64,000 nucleotides of DNA from Galerina marginata (Eukaryota; Basidiomycota; Agaricomycetes; Agaricales; Galerinaceae). The translations under genes and the position numbers were made by a program. The stretch spans positions 1,612,001 to 1,676,000 of the forward strand of contig JAECYW010000015.1 of assembly GCA_023014335.1 (NCBI GenBank), in the 5' to 3' direction. Below, piece by piece: positions 11,301 through 23,400 of the stretch; position 1 is the first letter of the stretch, and the number at the start of each line of letters is the position of its first letter. The notes beneath the pieces were generated by a model. It was not told the DNA's origin. It did no database searches and saw only the letters and a program-made list of their open reading frames with translations.

Positions 11301-12219
11301 CTGACAATTTTCGGTGGTCATTTACACTCACAGGCTGTGCGTGAATCTATCATATAAACTTTCTATTTCCCCCTGACAATTGTCGGTAGTCACTTCAACT
11401 TTCAATTGGTGCGTGAATCCAATGTTTGATCTCTTTATGACAAACTGAAAATGTATGTCGTCAATCCCACTCTCAGAAAGTGCGTGATTCTATTGTCTGC
11501 GCTTTTATGCCGAACCGACCATTGTTGGTGCTCACTCCAACTTGCAGGAGGTATGAGAATCCTCTATCTGAGCTCCTGATGTCAACCTAACAATTGTCTG
11601 TGGTCATTTTCACTTTCAGAACGTGTGTGAATTCATTATCCAAACCATTCACGCCTAGCTGACAATTGGTACTTCAACACACAGGGGGTATGTGAATTCG
11701 CTTTCTGGACTTTTTCTGTCAACCTGACAATTGTCGGCGGTCATTTCCACTCTCAGATAGTGCGTGAATTCACCATCTGGATTTCTTCTACCAAGCTGAC
11801 AATTGGGTTGTTATTTCCACTCCAGCCAGTGCGTGAGGCCACCGGTCACTTCGACTCTAGCGGGTGAGTAGGTCCACCGTCTGAGCTCTTAATCTCATTC
11901 TGACCATTACTGGCGGTTATTTCCACTCTCAGAGGCTTGAAATTCGTAAATCCATCGCCGTCTAATATTTTTTTTGTCAAATTAACCATCTTTGGTGGAT
12001 ATTTGCCCGTTTAGTTGGTCCGTGAATTCATTGTCTAAGCCCTTTTACCAAGCTGACCCTTTCAACGTTGGCGGTCATTTCTACTATCAGGAATTATGTA
12101 AATCCGTCGCTGACCAAACTCATTATGTCAACCTATCCATCATGCTGATTTCCATATCCCTGAAACCTCCGCTCTAATACTCCTGTGCCTACTTATCTAG
12201 AAAGACCTGGACTAGATGA
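8351..12219 (+). CDS. Helical N-terminus + fungal ubiquitin-like domain + Cys4 zinc site protein, with a micro-exon array at the 3' end
   Basis: Exons by eye: 8351-8467, 8519-8662, about 8717-8841, 8898-9024, 9081-9227, 9287-9558, 9609-9762, then the array (own entry), ending at TGA 12217-12219. The N-terminal ~170 residues are helical (LKAVIDTVLVGLNGIN, VARLTQRLDRLKASI), like the N-terminal helical domains of agaric NLR and ubiquitin-like proteins. The segment from VFVRDPTGQEYSL to GMKITMSAIIEQ looks like the fungal ubiquitin-like fold found in such proteins. A zinc site follows: CPRPQC, then INCKGCPGRFQI across the 9558/9609 junction. The acceptor before 8717 is the least certain junction. 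If the array is spliced codon by codon, the protein ends about 45 residues after LRQE. If the array is removed as one intron, it stops after KDLD. A role in signalling or innate-type recognition is inference from family company. Confidence 0.7.
9763..12200 (+). repeat. Array of 34 intron-like units separated by one-codon spacers
   Basis: There are thirty-four units of about 62-73 nt (one of 32 nt and a final one of 103 nt). Nearly every unit starts GTGCGTGA/GTGCGTAA (a few GTATG, GTCCG, GTGAG), has a CTGAC-like box near its middle and ends in TCAG, GCAG, ACAG or TAG. Of the 33 spacers between consecutive units, 30 are exactly 3 nt. The others are 6 nt (11260-11265), 13 nt (11933-11945) and 7 nt (12091-12097); the 13, a 3 and the 7 together with the next exon restore the frame. 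The upstream exon ends in phase 0 at 9762. Read as codons, the spacers begin FDPELSELEMGR and continue with an Ala/Phe/Glu/Leu-rich helix-like sequence with no stop. Two units are defective: 11337-11405 ends in AA, and 11829-11860 is only 32 nt. Confidence 0.85.
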
Positions 12220-13800
12220 TGTCTCACCCGGATTTCTTCCCTTTAGATATTCATCCGGTAAACTTGAATCAAGTGGAACATCAGATCGAAGGGACGCGAA
12301 GATATTTGCAGTTCTTTAGTTTTACAAGACGTGTTCTGAGCTTCTTAATTTGTTGGTCGTTCGTAATGGATACAAAATTAGCTGCTAAATTGCGGTTGGT
12401 GATGATCTACGAAAAGGAAACATCCTTCAGGCCCGACGACACCTCCATTGTCTCCAGCTACCTCCTTAGCGCAAAGTAAAAGAAGTCACAAATCATGCAC
12501 CTTGTCTGCGGTCACGCACGGTGTGCTCAAGTGCAGCCCGTACCGGCACCACCACGAGTCGCGACCTTCGTCCCTGCTAACCCTGAACACACCTCCATCT
12601 GCACAGCGCGAACACAATGTCAAGCGAAAACTCCCAATGCCCATTCCTCAAGGCGGAACACCCTTTAATATTAATTATAAATTGTCTTTCATCATTCTTC
12701 AACTGCTAACTACTGGTAGACCTTAATGGCCAACATGGTGGCCTGGAAGTTGGCGGGCAGTTCCGGGAAACGACGGAAATGCCATTGCCCGAATTCTTGA
12801 TAGGTGGGCTGCGTTGTGAAACACGCTTGGAATGCGGTAATCCCGTGCTTAAAGTGCCGAGGTCGCGAGGAAGAGCGGATCAGAGATCTCGAACCGGGAA
12901 AAGTAGCATCTTCAGCGAGCTACAGCATAACAAACCGTGATCAGTTTCGCTTCAGAAGAAGAATGAAACCAGGAGATACCTACCTAGCCCATTACTCCTC
13001 CACTGACTCATATTCTCATCCCAATGACGATTCCAGTTTGGCGTGTTCGTAGGTGGTGTGACGATGGAAAAATCGCAGGCAGGAAAAGGTCGATTGCAAC
13101 TATACGAAACATATTTTTTTAAAGAAGATCAGAAAAGAGGTTAAGTACGAAAAGTTTATTCACTCACGCCAACGTGAAACTCGCCCAAAGACGCCCAGGA
13201 GATCTGAAAAACGAGGAGCAGAATGCGAAATTCGCAGCGTCGCAAGAGTGATGAGTCGTTGGGATCGTCAAGGTGTTGAAGATTCTCAGGGGAGAAATTT
13301 TAATCTAGCATCTTAGGGAGAATCGAAAAAGAGATGGAGCTGGAGGAAACAGATACTGATCGACTGAAGATGGGACAGGGTAGACGAGAAGGACAACCTA
13401 AGTATTTGAAATTTTGGTCTCAACAACAGGCAGCACGTGACCGATGCGATGACGCGACGCGTCTCTATTTCCAAATGCAACACTTTGCTCTTCTATGTGA
13501 CTTAATATAATTGCTATCCATTAAATAAAATTCTTCGATAGCAAATTTAAGAGGTTTTCTTGATTCACATACTAGTAATCGAACAAGTCGGCTGGACGAA
13601 AACTAGTGCATTTTCAGTGGCAGACGAGTGAGGATCCGTGAAATTCAGATGGCCGGAATGTCGATGTTGTGTCTTGAGGTGAACGTGACGCAGGAACGTG
13701 CGGAAGCAGACTCGACGACTCGCCACCGAATTCCAGATGAGGAAACCCAAAGCTTGAAGAACGGCTACGAAGGATTGAGCCAGGGTATCCTTCTTTTGCG
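12220..13800. other. No supported gene
   Basis: Scattered short open frames only. I see no recognisable domain, repeat or element ends. Confidence 0.4.
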
Positions 13801-13802
13801 GA

Positions 13803-14733
13803 TCAAATTAGGTTAGAATGGAGTTCTGAGGCCCTAGAGCTCGTACCAGCATGGGTAGGATGCGATGCAGGTGAAGGTAGCAAAATGACCTGTGGGTAAA
13901 ATAGTAAAGCACGAATACCAGCGATGCTAGTGGTCAACGTCGATGACGCCGATGACGCTGCTGACGTGGCACCGTAAACCCCAAGACTTGTGCGAACAGG
14001 CACTAAATGGTGCTGGTCGACACCTAAGGCGCTAAGTAGCTGCAGCGGCGGTATCGCCTAAGCCAACTTCAGGTGGTGCGATAATTCGTGGCAGATCGTC
14101 AACATTGTTGATATCAATGTTGGATGCGGATGCGGCTGCGGCTGTGCCATAATTGAGTCGAAATGAAGATAACGGCGGTGGGCCAGGTATTAGAGAACGA
14201 AGGGCTCGCAGTCGCGGTGGTGGTAATCGTGCCCATACCCGAGGTACCAACGGAGGACGTTGAACTTGAAGATAAAACTAGAAGGCGGGGCCGGGGCGGG
14301 TCATCCAATCTTCGGTGTGCGGAAGGGTATCACGCGGTATGATCGTTTGGTAAGGATCCTGGGATGACGCTGACCGTGTCTTCGTTGTAGTGGCGGTTCC
14401 AGAGGTAGCGACCGAAGAATAGGAGATATGAACTTCGGCTTGAGATACGTATTGGGGGCCAAAGCAGAATCGTTCGTAATTATTCTCTGGCGGTACCTGT
14501 ACCAGTGCTCCCCCTTCGGCTCGTTCAGCAGCTGTTGGTCTAGAGGAGCAGGGGGAAAGAGTTTGAGGTGAAGTTGCCACTAGGGAAGAGAAGAGGTTCA
14601 GACACGATATAGAGAGAAAGAAGGTAGAAGGGGCGAACGCTGGGGCCATACCGGCAGAACAATGACCTTCAGCCGTCAGTAGGGATGGGACAAGATATCG
14701 ATCCAAAGTACTACAGAAATAAAATGAGTGCAC
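13803..14733 (-). CDS. Possible secreted or low-complexity protein gene, unknown function
   Basis: An open minus-strand stretch (14733 to 14278) contains MAPAFAPSTFFLSISCLNLFSSLVA, which resembles a signal peptide, followed by Ser/Thr-rich sequence and VPPENNYERFCFGPQYVSQ. Further Ala/Pro/Ser-rich open stretches lie at 14250-14032 and 14003-13803. I could not join them by convincing splice sites. No domain is recognised, and this may be chance coding bias in Ser/Ala-rich frames. Confidence 0.2.
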
Positions 14734-14785
14734 ATAGAACGGAGAAAGGGAGGTTCAAGAAACGTACAAGGACATGTCGTCACTA

Positions 14786-16270
14786 TTACTGACCTCCCAG
14801 GCAGCTTTGCCTGCAAGACCTCCTTTTCGCATCGGCGATAGTCTGAGTACCGGCTAAAATCGAAAATATCAGCAATGAAAAACTTTCATCAACAAGAATA
14901 TAGACGTACCTCATCGTCAACAAGCTGCTAAGCTGTCCGCGTCGGCGTTCAGCTGCCGTCAAGTCCGAGAAGGGGATCAAGTGGGAGGATATCAGTAGTA
15001 CGCGAGCAGTACTAGCACTTTCACCCAAATGTTGAAGACGTTGGGCTCGGGGTGACTTTCGACGGACGGCTCATCTTCTAAGTGCAAGCACGCGGGCGGG
15101 TATGGGCGGTGGTAAATTAAAAGCGCGTCGATGGACGTGAACTGGGTAATGAAGCTTAAGGCTTCAGTCGACACCGTCGTCAATGGTGTACTTGAGAAAG
15201 GTGTCAGGGCAGGGAGCAGCATTGTCACCTTAAAAGTCAACATCAGTGCTTTGTCAGCCGATATCGAATCTCCGCTTTTTTGAATTTGAGAGGTTTGAAA
15301 TTTGACTTTCTTTTGAGTTATATGCCCGCCACTTGGCGGACACCGGTGGTTACCAACGGACATCACCGACCATCAGTGGACATCGTAGGATGTTGGTGGA
15401 CACGGGCAGCCATTGGGATGCGTTGATCGGCGCCGAAAGCCGTCTGCACTCGGCAATGTCCGACAGCATTTGAAATTTCTCTACCATCGTCAATCACCGT
15501 TATTCAAATGTGGGTCCACAACAAATGGCACCATAGTGAGTACCTTTCGCGGCGCGCCGTTGATCTTTAGCGCGAACAAGGCACTCTTGGAGTTGAAGGT
15601 CACTACCGATCCGCCTCCAAAATATATGTGCTTCACTTCAGGTGCTTCAACCTTGATTGAGAAGGACAGTATGTGGTTATTTTCCGTTCTTATTAATTAT
15701 TCTAACCTCACGCTCTTGATCCAATGACCCTAAAGTCAGTTGCTCGTGCATATGGAAGCAACTCCTTGTCAGAATTAAGCGCTTCTCCCCGCCAGCGAGG
15801 TAATTGACAAGACTGTCTCATATACCCTCACCGCAGCTTTTAACTATTTGAGCCGTCTCAAAGCTCACGAAAGGGTTCCGGCCGCATCTGGTGGATCGGC
15901 TCACGGTCCTAACAACTTAAAGTTAAGTGAGCCTCTCCTTCATTAGGAAAACGTCCTACTCATCTTTGGTGGAGAGATTGTAATCCAGAATGTTAAATTC
16001 AGGTAGGATATGCTGAGATTCCGTCAAGGACCATTGGTATCCGATAGAAATTACCAGAAATTGACGCCAATTGACAGTGCGTCCCGTTGACATTCACCGG
16101 AAATTCTGTCAAAGTAAATAGGAATTCTTACAATATTAAAGTGAATACCGTTGTCATACAGTGGAATTCAATGGAAGATAATGAATGCTGTCAATGTATA
16201 CCAGCAAATGCCATTGTATTACGGTGGAATCTAATGGCAGGGACTGGGATATGGCGGTTTCCGTTGGGTA
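14786..16270. other. Unassigned region, possible coding remnants on the plus strand
   Basis: A plus-strand stretch near 15134-15285 reads SVDTVVNGVLEKG...SIVTLKVNISALSAD and stops. Another at 15500-15670 reads SPLFKCGSTTNGTIVSTFRG. They look like fragments of one degraded gene, but no family is recognised and no exon chain can be built. From about 16000 the sequence carries repeated ccattg/caatgg words that lead into the hairpin at 16332. Confidence 0.25.
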
Positions 16271-16331
16271 AGACAGGATGTTAGAAGACATCCAATGGCT
16301 GCCACTGGAGGCCATTGGAGGTCGCTTCAGG

Positions 16332-16395
16332 CGCCGTTGGCTACCACTGGAAATCAGTGGAAACTGCCCTCGATTTCCAGTGGTAGCCAACGGCG
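16332..16395. repeat. Perfect 24 bp inverted repeat (hairpin)
   Basis: Arms at 16332-16355 and 16372-16395 are perfect reverse complements (core CCGTTGGCTACCACTGG) around a 16 bp loop. Flanking sequence on both sides repeats CCANTGG-type words, and inversion extends imperfectly outward (ggctgccactgg against cggcagccactg). It may be the core of a small fold-back element. Ends and a target duplication were not identified. Confidence 0.6.
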
Positions 16396-16399
16396 TTCG

Positions 16400-19300
16400 G
16401 CGGCAGCCACTGACCTTTCCAGCTCCGGGTATATTACTGTTTCTTTTTGCTTCGTCAATCGGCCATTACTTTTAGTCTGGCGACTCTTCTAATCCATGTT
16501 GCGCGATGACTGGCTCCAATCGATGGGAACTGCATACGCCATTTCTCTAATCCTGTCTTATTGTCCGCTGAAGCAGTGATGCAACTTCGGAGTTCACGTC
16601 TATCTCGCAGGCCTTCTCTCGCTGCTCTGTTGACACTGAGAGCCTGGTTCCCGGTGTTTTATCTTGGGGATCGTTTCTTTGACTTTGAAACCTTCAGCTT
16701 CAAGAGCAGCTGATTTTGGACCCGTCGTTCCTACGAATCAATCGGTCTCGCACTGGGATTCGGTTCTGCTCCTAAAATCGTCGGTCTTCTTTGTCTAACT
16801 TAACATTTCGGAGTCTGATGGTCTATGTGAGTGCATGACGCTCTCCAAGTCCTCAGTTCCCGAATTCCAATTAGGATCTGCTATTCTGGAGGCAACAGCT
16901 CGACATAAATGTCGACGAAGTGCCAGATACTCTCGCCGTTTTCCCAGCGGTTCGTCAAGCTATGTATATGCAATTCTGTGCGTAGCTGTCCAACCTCGAC
17001 TGCATCATCACAATACATGCTCAAGATCGAGATGATTTCGTCTTGTTTTCCCCACAGGACCATATTTCCGACAGCACGATTTCCGTCTTTATGTCCTACT
17101 TAGCGACATTCGGATTTAGAAAACTGAAGACCCAGTGCCAGTTTTCTTTGACCATCATTCAAACCATACGTATCTGTTCCAACAATCGGACAGTTTATTC
17201 GCCACCTAGTCAGCATAAGATTATTCAAGCCGGCGCTTAATCCTGGCAGTTCTTCGAAAAACTTCAGCCGATAACGGGAGTTTTTAGCCTCCCTTCCTCA
17301 CACAAATTCAAATAAGGGGCAATAGCAATCCGATTCCTAATATCACGAAACGGTTCTTTGATTTGCGGAATGCTCTCGGAATGCTCTTCTCTCGTGACGT
17401 GCATTATCATCTCCTTACCCTGTTTCTCGCGCAGTAAAAGCAATGCTGAATTCACCTCTATCATGTAGCTACCTTATTCGTAGGTGAATGCGTCTAAAAT
17501 ATTGATTGTCAGTGCGATATCTGACGACCCCTCCGGGTTCTCGCTCACAGTTTTTACTTTACTTTTCCCTCATTACAACGTCCCTACGTGACATCGTCAC
17601 CGATGAGCTCAGTGTTAAATGTACTTTCTTCGGAAGGGTTTGTCCCAACTGCAAGATACGTGAAATCGTAAAACGTCAAATCCAAAAAGCCCATCTACTT
17701 CGCCTTATGCAAAACAGTCATTTCTGCGATGGAGAGAAATAAGGAGTTAACCAGCTGGGAGAACTTCGTCGTTGCCTCATGTACTGGATTGAATGAACAC
17801 TTTTATTGGAACACGAGCTGCAAGCACGATCAAAAAAAGAAATATAGATAATTGCGCTCGTCAAACGTCAAAATCTACCCTTCTTCGGAACGTATACACG
17901 CCTATTGAGCTAGTAATATCCCAGTACTAGGCCCTACCTAGATCTAAGTAAAGCGTGGAGTGGGATGGATGTCGAAATTAAAGTCAGAGTCAAGAGGTTA
18001 GACAACAAAAAACTACGCACAGCAATGCCGGATGGGCAGCATTCGTTGGGCGCGATTCCAACTGTTAAGATGTCAAACCATTATAACTGGAGTTTTCGGG
18101 CAAGTAATTTGAATGACGCATGCCTTACTATTTGTATCGTTAAAGATTGGATCGTTAGAGGCGCAATAATTAATGCGTGCGGTGGTACCCTGGTGGACAG
18201 GTGGCTGGTATCAACGGGCAGTCTGGCAATTAATTACACCATGGCATATCGTGGCTTTAGCTGGTATAGATAATTTAGCAGGCGGATTACAAGACAGAAA
18301 ACTAATAAGAAATTGCATACGGGCTCTGGCCTCAACCGGAACAGCGCTTGCCTCGACCCCTTGGAAAAAACCAAGGAGAGAGATGGCAAGGACAGGGAAA
18401 GTGGTGAGGGAGATGAACATCGCGGGCTTTTCAAACTCTTGGGGTGAGTGAGAGATTCTTGGAACGATAGAAGCGTTGCTTTATAGTCGAGACTAGGGGC
18501 ACAGGTGCCGTAAGTAACATTCCATACTTACTACTAATGATTCTGCGATCAAGTTGGACGGGAATATGAAAAGAATCCGAAAGATATGTCTATCAGACAC
18601 CGTTGTAACTTGTCCGTTTAGCATGACTAATTTTGCACTTGAATTGGAGCGATCGAAGTTCAAATTTTCAGTGCACCGAAGAGAGAAATAACCGTAGAAA
18701 TAGGCGAACCAACTCAATGCAGCTACCGGGCGCCAAAATAATGTGCAACGCGTTATTAGCTTATCGACCAAAATTACAAGACGAGAGAGCTCCACAATTC
18801 GAATGTTGAGTACATAACGCGAGCTCTGGTCGAAAGTGGACTGGAGGTATCAGAGCGCAGTTGTCACCCCACTTCAGATCCGGAACATCCAGCTGCTAAA
18901 TAGCTAAACCCGGACTCCGTATTTTGAGTACGTCGGCATCCCTTTCAAATGGAATCCTTAAGTGCACCGTTTTATTATTAGGATTCTCGCGCAGTTAAAA
19001 CACGGAATGTTAGTATACTATATCATGGACTACCATCCTAGGGCGTTGTTAGCCGTGCCGAAGATCAACATTTTGTGAGTTCTCTAACCCATGTTCAACG
19101 GTTATATCTCTTTCTTACAGATTTCGCCAGTACCGTTAGGCTGAAGGTACCACGAGATTTACTCAGCGTGGGCGCTTTCTTCATCACAAAGAAAGTCCAT
19201 GGTCTTCAAGATAAGTACTGCAACCAAAATCTTGGCCTACCGAAAGCTCTGCACCTACATCTAGGGTTTCCTGTTTCGCACCTTTCATCGTATTTTTCTA

Positions 19301-20484
19301 TGCATTTCGGTTCCTACCCTTGCACCCCAGCACCATCTGCCCTCGATAACTCCGAAGCATAAACCAGATTCGGGTGCTTGCGGATTTTGCCGCTTTTCTG
19401 TACCAGCCCACTGCAGCCCCACACCTTTACTCAGAGCGCTGCCTGCGTCAGTCAGACGTTTTTCGTCATTGGGACCTGCAACGAGACTGGCCACTCGAAG
19501 GTCTGTCGAGGGTCATAGGAACTTGGCAGATGATTCTATGGGAATCTTCCTTCCATCGTTTCTGCCGTACGCACGTAGGTATGCCTAATTCACCCGTCAA
19601 AATAAATCTTTCTAACCTACGTTCCCGAAATAATTCTAAATAAGTCACTGCCAAAAAGTCTCTCAAAATCTCGTACACAAAAGTTCTGATGGTCTGATTG
19701 TCGAATGCGCCGTGATTGAAAAATGCGTTCTGTGGAAGGTATGCCGTTTCAACATTATAACTGACCGTGAGCCCCCGTTCTGACTACAGACTTTGGTAGC
19801 TAGGTCGTTAATATGTATTTGATCCAGAGCAAAGACATTAGTTTCCGTTTTCTGACAAGCTGCGCTGGTCCGCCTTTACTTACTGTAACCAGTCCTGCTT
19901 TCTAACTATTCATCCGATTTCCTGTCGCTTTAAATTCCATTGTTTCTAATTCTCCATGCATGCTGACTTAAACGAAGGCCTTCGACTTCCAGCACGCGGG
20001 TGAAGAGTTAATCCCCTCCAAGTACGTAACTTTGAACCAATTCCTCTACTGGTACGGTTGAATTTCTCAGTGTATACTAGCGAAGATGAATGTGTTTTAG
20101 ATGTCTCAAATTACTTCCCGAAACACAAGACTTGCTTTCTCTCGCCAAACCTGTAGGCCGTTTACCTTCGAAGTAAGTACGTGAAACAAAATTTCTTTTG
20201 GTAATATTCGAATGTCGAGAACATAACAGTGCGCAGGTTGGAGGGAAAAGCCAAATCCAAAATGTGAATTCACAAGGCTAATCTAATTATCTACCACCCA
20301 CCCGTCTAAAGTGAAATAAAGCGCGTGGTATTCATGATATCATACAGGGTAACGATCGATGAAAGAAACAAACGCAGGTGATTAAACGATTAAAAGACGC
20401 GAAGTACACGTATTCGAGGCAGGAGGAAACGGTGAGAAAGAGCAAAAAAGGAAGATGGGAGGCATGATTTTTCGTACAAATACT
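16400..20484. other. Long region without a recognised gene
   Basis: Minus-strand open stretches at 17464-17264 (REKQGKEMIMHVTREEHSE) and 17063-16881 (ILSMYCDDAVEVGQLRTELHIH) have coding-like composition and could be exons of one unrecognised gene. I cannot connect them. Between 17.9 and 20.4 kb only short frames occur, with no domain, tRNA or element ends that I can support. Confidence 0.3.
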
Positions 20485-23400
20485 TTACATTAAAATGTTC
20501 TGAGCCCGATTAGACGATGTGGAAGCTAAAATCAAACACAAATCAGTCAATATCCTAACAACAAGAAACCGAAGACAAAGAAAAAAGACGTACGCATCAG
20601 ACTTCCATCCATCCCCGCCCTCCGACAACTTCTCCTTCTCCGCCGTCCGATTCACCCATCCGGCGGGGTTGCCCTGGTTCACAAGCAGCGAGTTCCTCTT
20701 ATCAGACACGACCTTGAACTGTGAGTGCGACTTCGTGGAGCCGAGCGATGATGTGTCGGTGGAAACCTTCCCTTTAGCGGTGTCTTTGGCGGAGTCGACT
20801 TCCTTCTTCGCGGCGAAAAGCTGAGAGAAATGTGAATTAGTTTGAGTACTAGACTCGAAAGCGGAAATAACTTACGCCCTTCAACCCGCCTTGTACCCCG
20901 CCCTCTTCAGTCTCAGCGCGAATACGATCACGAACACCAACTAACTGTCCATCGACGTACTCCAAGCCAGTGACGAGGGCGTCACGGATAGCCTTTTGGA
21001 TCTGCTTCTTGATGAGACCAGTGGCTAGCGGTCGCAAGGTCTTGTACAAGAAATCGTGGTTCGAGTCGCGGATGGCGAATTTGAGGGTGTCGACCTTGAC
21101 CTGCACGTCGGCGACTCTGAACACTGACGAGTTGTCTTTAGTCGTGGAAACGAGCTCGATGGTGGCCTAGTAGCATGACGAACGAGAAGATAAGAATCCG
21201 AAATCGAAAGACGTAGTAAAAGAATAACGTACCGTCAAGCCCTCACCACCGAGAACGACATCAGCAATACCCGAATCGCGCATCTTGATCGCACCGCTCT
21301 TCTTCTTATAGTAAAACGCCACGTCACGCATATCCGCCTGCATCTGCTCGAGCGTCAAGCGGATCTTGTGGTGATGGTCGTCGGTGATGGCGTTGTACGG
21401 CGAGAACTTGACGAAGTTGTGGGCTTCGAGTTGGACGATGTTGGGGAAGAGGTTGCGGCCTTGGAGTGTAAGGTTCTCGACGACGAGGTCGAGCGAGTCG
21501 TCGGTGTATTCGATGCGTGGGATGGGGATGTAACCGACCTGAAAAGAAAAGAAAGGTTAGATGGTTGTGACATAAGTAGACAGTATTACGATACTTACTT
21601 GATCGATCAAAGTGGGCAGGATGACTTTACGAATATCGTTCCAAAGGCCGGGCTTGAACTTGAGGCTGCCCTCGCTATCGAACAACAAGTCGCGCGTAAG
21701 CCGAGCCCAGTCTTCGCCGAACTGCTTATTGAGCTAAGAAAGAACACAATAGTAAGTAATGAGTCGACGTTCAAGTAAAAGGAGAATAAGACCGCGGAAG
21801 TACTTACAGGATCGTCACCCATAGCCTTGAACCAATTCCCAACGCTGTTAAACAAGTTGTCGAAGTGATCCCTGTACTTCTCGTCGTAGAACTGCTTCCC
21901 AATATCGCGCAGCTTGTTCGCGTGGTTGTTACAATCGGGCTCGAGAACGTATCCAGGCTCGAGGAGAACCTGAAAGAGACGACGACGAATTAACATACAA
22001 ATTGAGAATAAGAGCATATGACGGAGCGCACCTTGCGGATGTAAAGATCGACGGCTTCGAACCACTGCTTCAACGCCTCGTCCCGATTAGCATCGTCGAT
22101 CAAGGCATCGATGGCGTCGGTCATGATATCCATAGACTGGCCATTCGCGAATCGTTCGAGAAGGGTACGGAGTTCCGCAGTGCATTGGCTGAGGTTGGAA
22201 CGCTATATGAATTCGTTGGGGCGTAAGTAACAGAGAAAATGCGAAGTGAGAGTAGAGACATACCTCGTGAGCTCCCTTAGCGTGGTCTTTTCCGATGGTG
22301 GCAGCTGTTCGGCCGTGCTTGGCGTACTCTTCAATGTAACCGAGCAGCCAGCGGATCGAGCTCTGATAGTCGTCGTGCTTCTGGCACTCCATGATAACCT
22401 AATAACAATCACGATGAGACGTCGAAAGGTAGGTGAAAAGTAAATGAACATACCTTCTTTAAACGGAAGATGAACTGATCGCGACGTTCTTCGGGGAAAT
22501 ACTCTTCAGAAAGGAAGTGCTTTCCACGTTCAAGTTTCTCGTTCGCGATGTCCTTGTGTTGTTGGGGAATACGATCGTTAAATCCATCGCGAACGTTGTC
22601 CTAAACATGAAAAACGTGAATATATGCGCCTCAAACCGACGAGAATATCAAAACGTACCCGAATTTGCCTCATCTTCTCCACCATCCCCTTCTTCTTCTC
22701 CTCCGTTTCCTCAGGATCGGCGTCGTGGATCTCCTGAGCCTTATCCTGCGCCTGCCCAACAGCGTTCTCAGCCATCGGCTGAGCCTGCTGTCTCGCCTGA
22801 TCTCTAACTTGCCCGTACTGATCCAACGCCTGGTCCTTCACCTCGCCGACCGGCTTCTGAGTCCCATCCGCCTTCCTCAACATCGGCTGCGTGTCTTCCT
22901 TGGGATGATGTTTGATGGTGGTATCAGTCCCAGGCAGACGGGCCTCCAGGACGGGCGTCTCGTTCGGGCCAGCGACGCGTCCGCCCTCGGTGATGAACTG
23001 ATCGTTCGGTGCGCTCTGGTCGACGGCGGCGAGCGCGTCTTTGGGAGGTGCGATGGCGGAGGCGGCTTTGACTGCGCCGATGGAGAGGAGGTCGCGGCCG
23101 ATGAGGGAGAAGTCGGAGAGGAGTTTACGGACTTCGGAGTTGGAGAGGATGAGGGTGAGGAGGGTTCGTAAGTGTTTCACAGCTGGGTATATGCGTCTTA
23201 GTATCATCGTTAGAAGTGAGAAAGATAGTTGAACGCACCTTCGTTACCGTCCTCCTGAGCTTTTGTAGAATCTACCGGAAGTTTCTCGCCCAACTCGCCT
23301 GACGCCTGCTTGAAATGGTCGACTTCAACATCCCTCGTATGCCAAACGAAGTTTTGGAAGAGTTCGTCGCCATTCTTCTCCTGCACGATGGTGCGTGCGG

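Noticed and set aside
9763..12200. Resemblance to a CRISPR array or ordinary minisatellite
   Set aside because: The genome is fungal, the conserved part is the ~69 nt unit and the 'spacers' are 3 nt, the opposite of CRISPR. Splice-like ends and phase argue against a plain minisatellite, though a single large intron remains possible.
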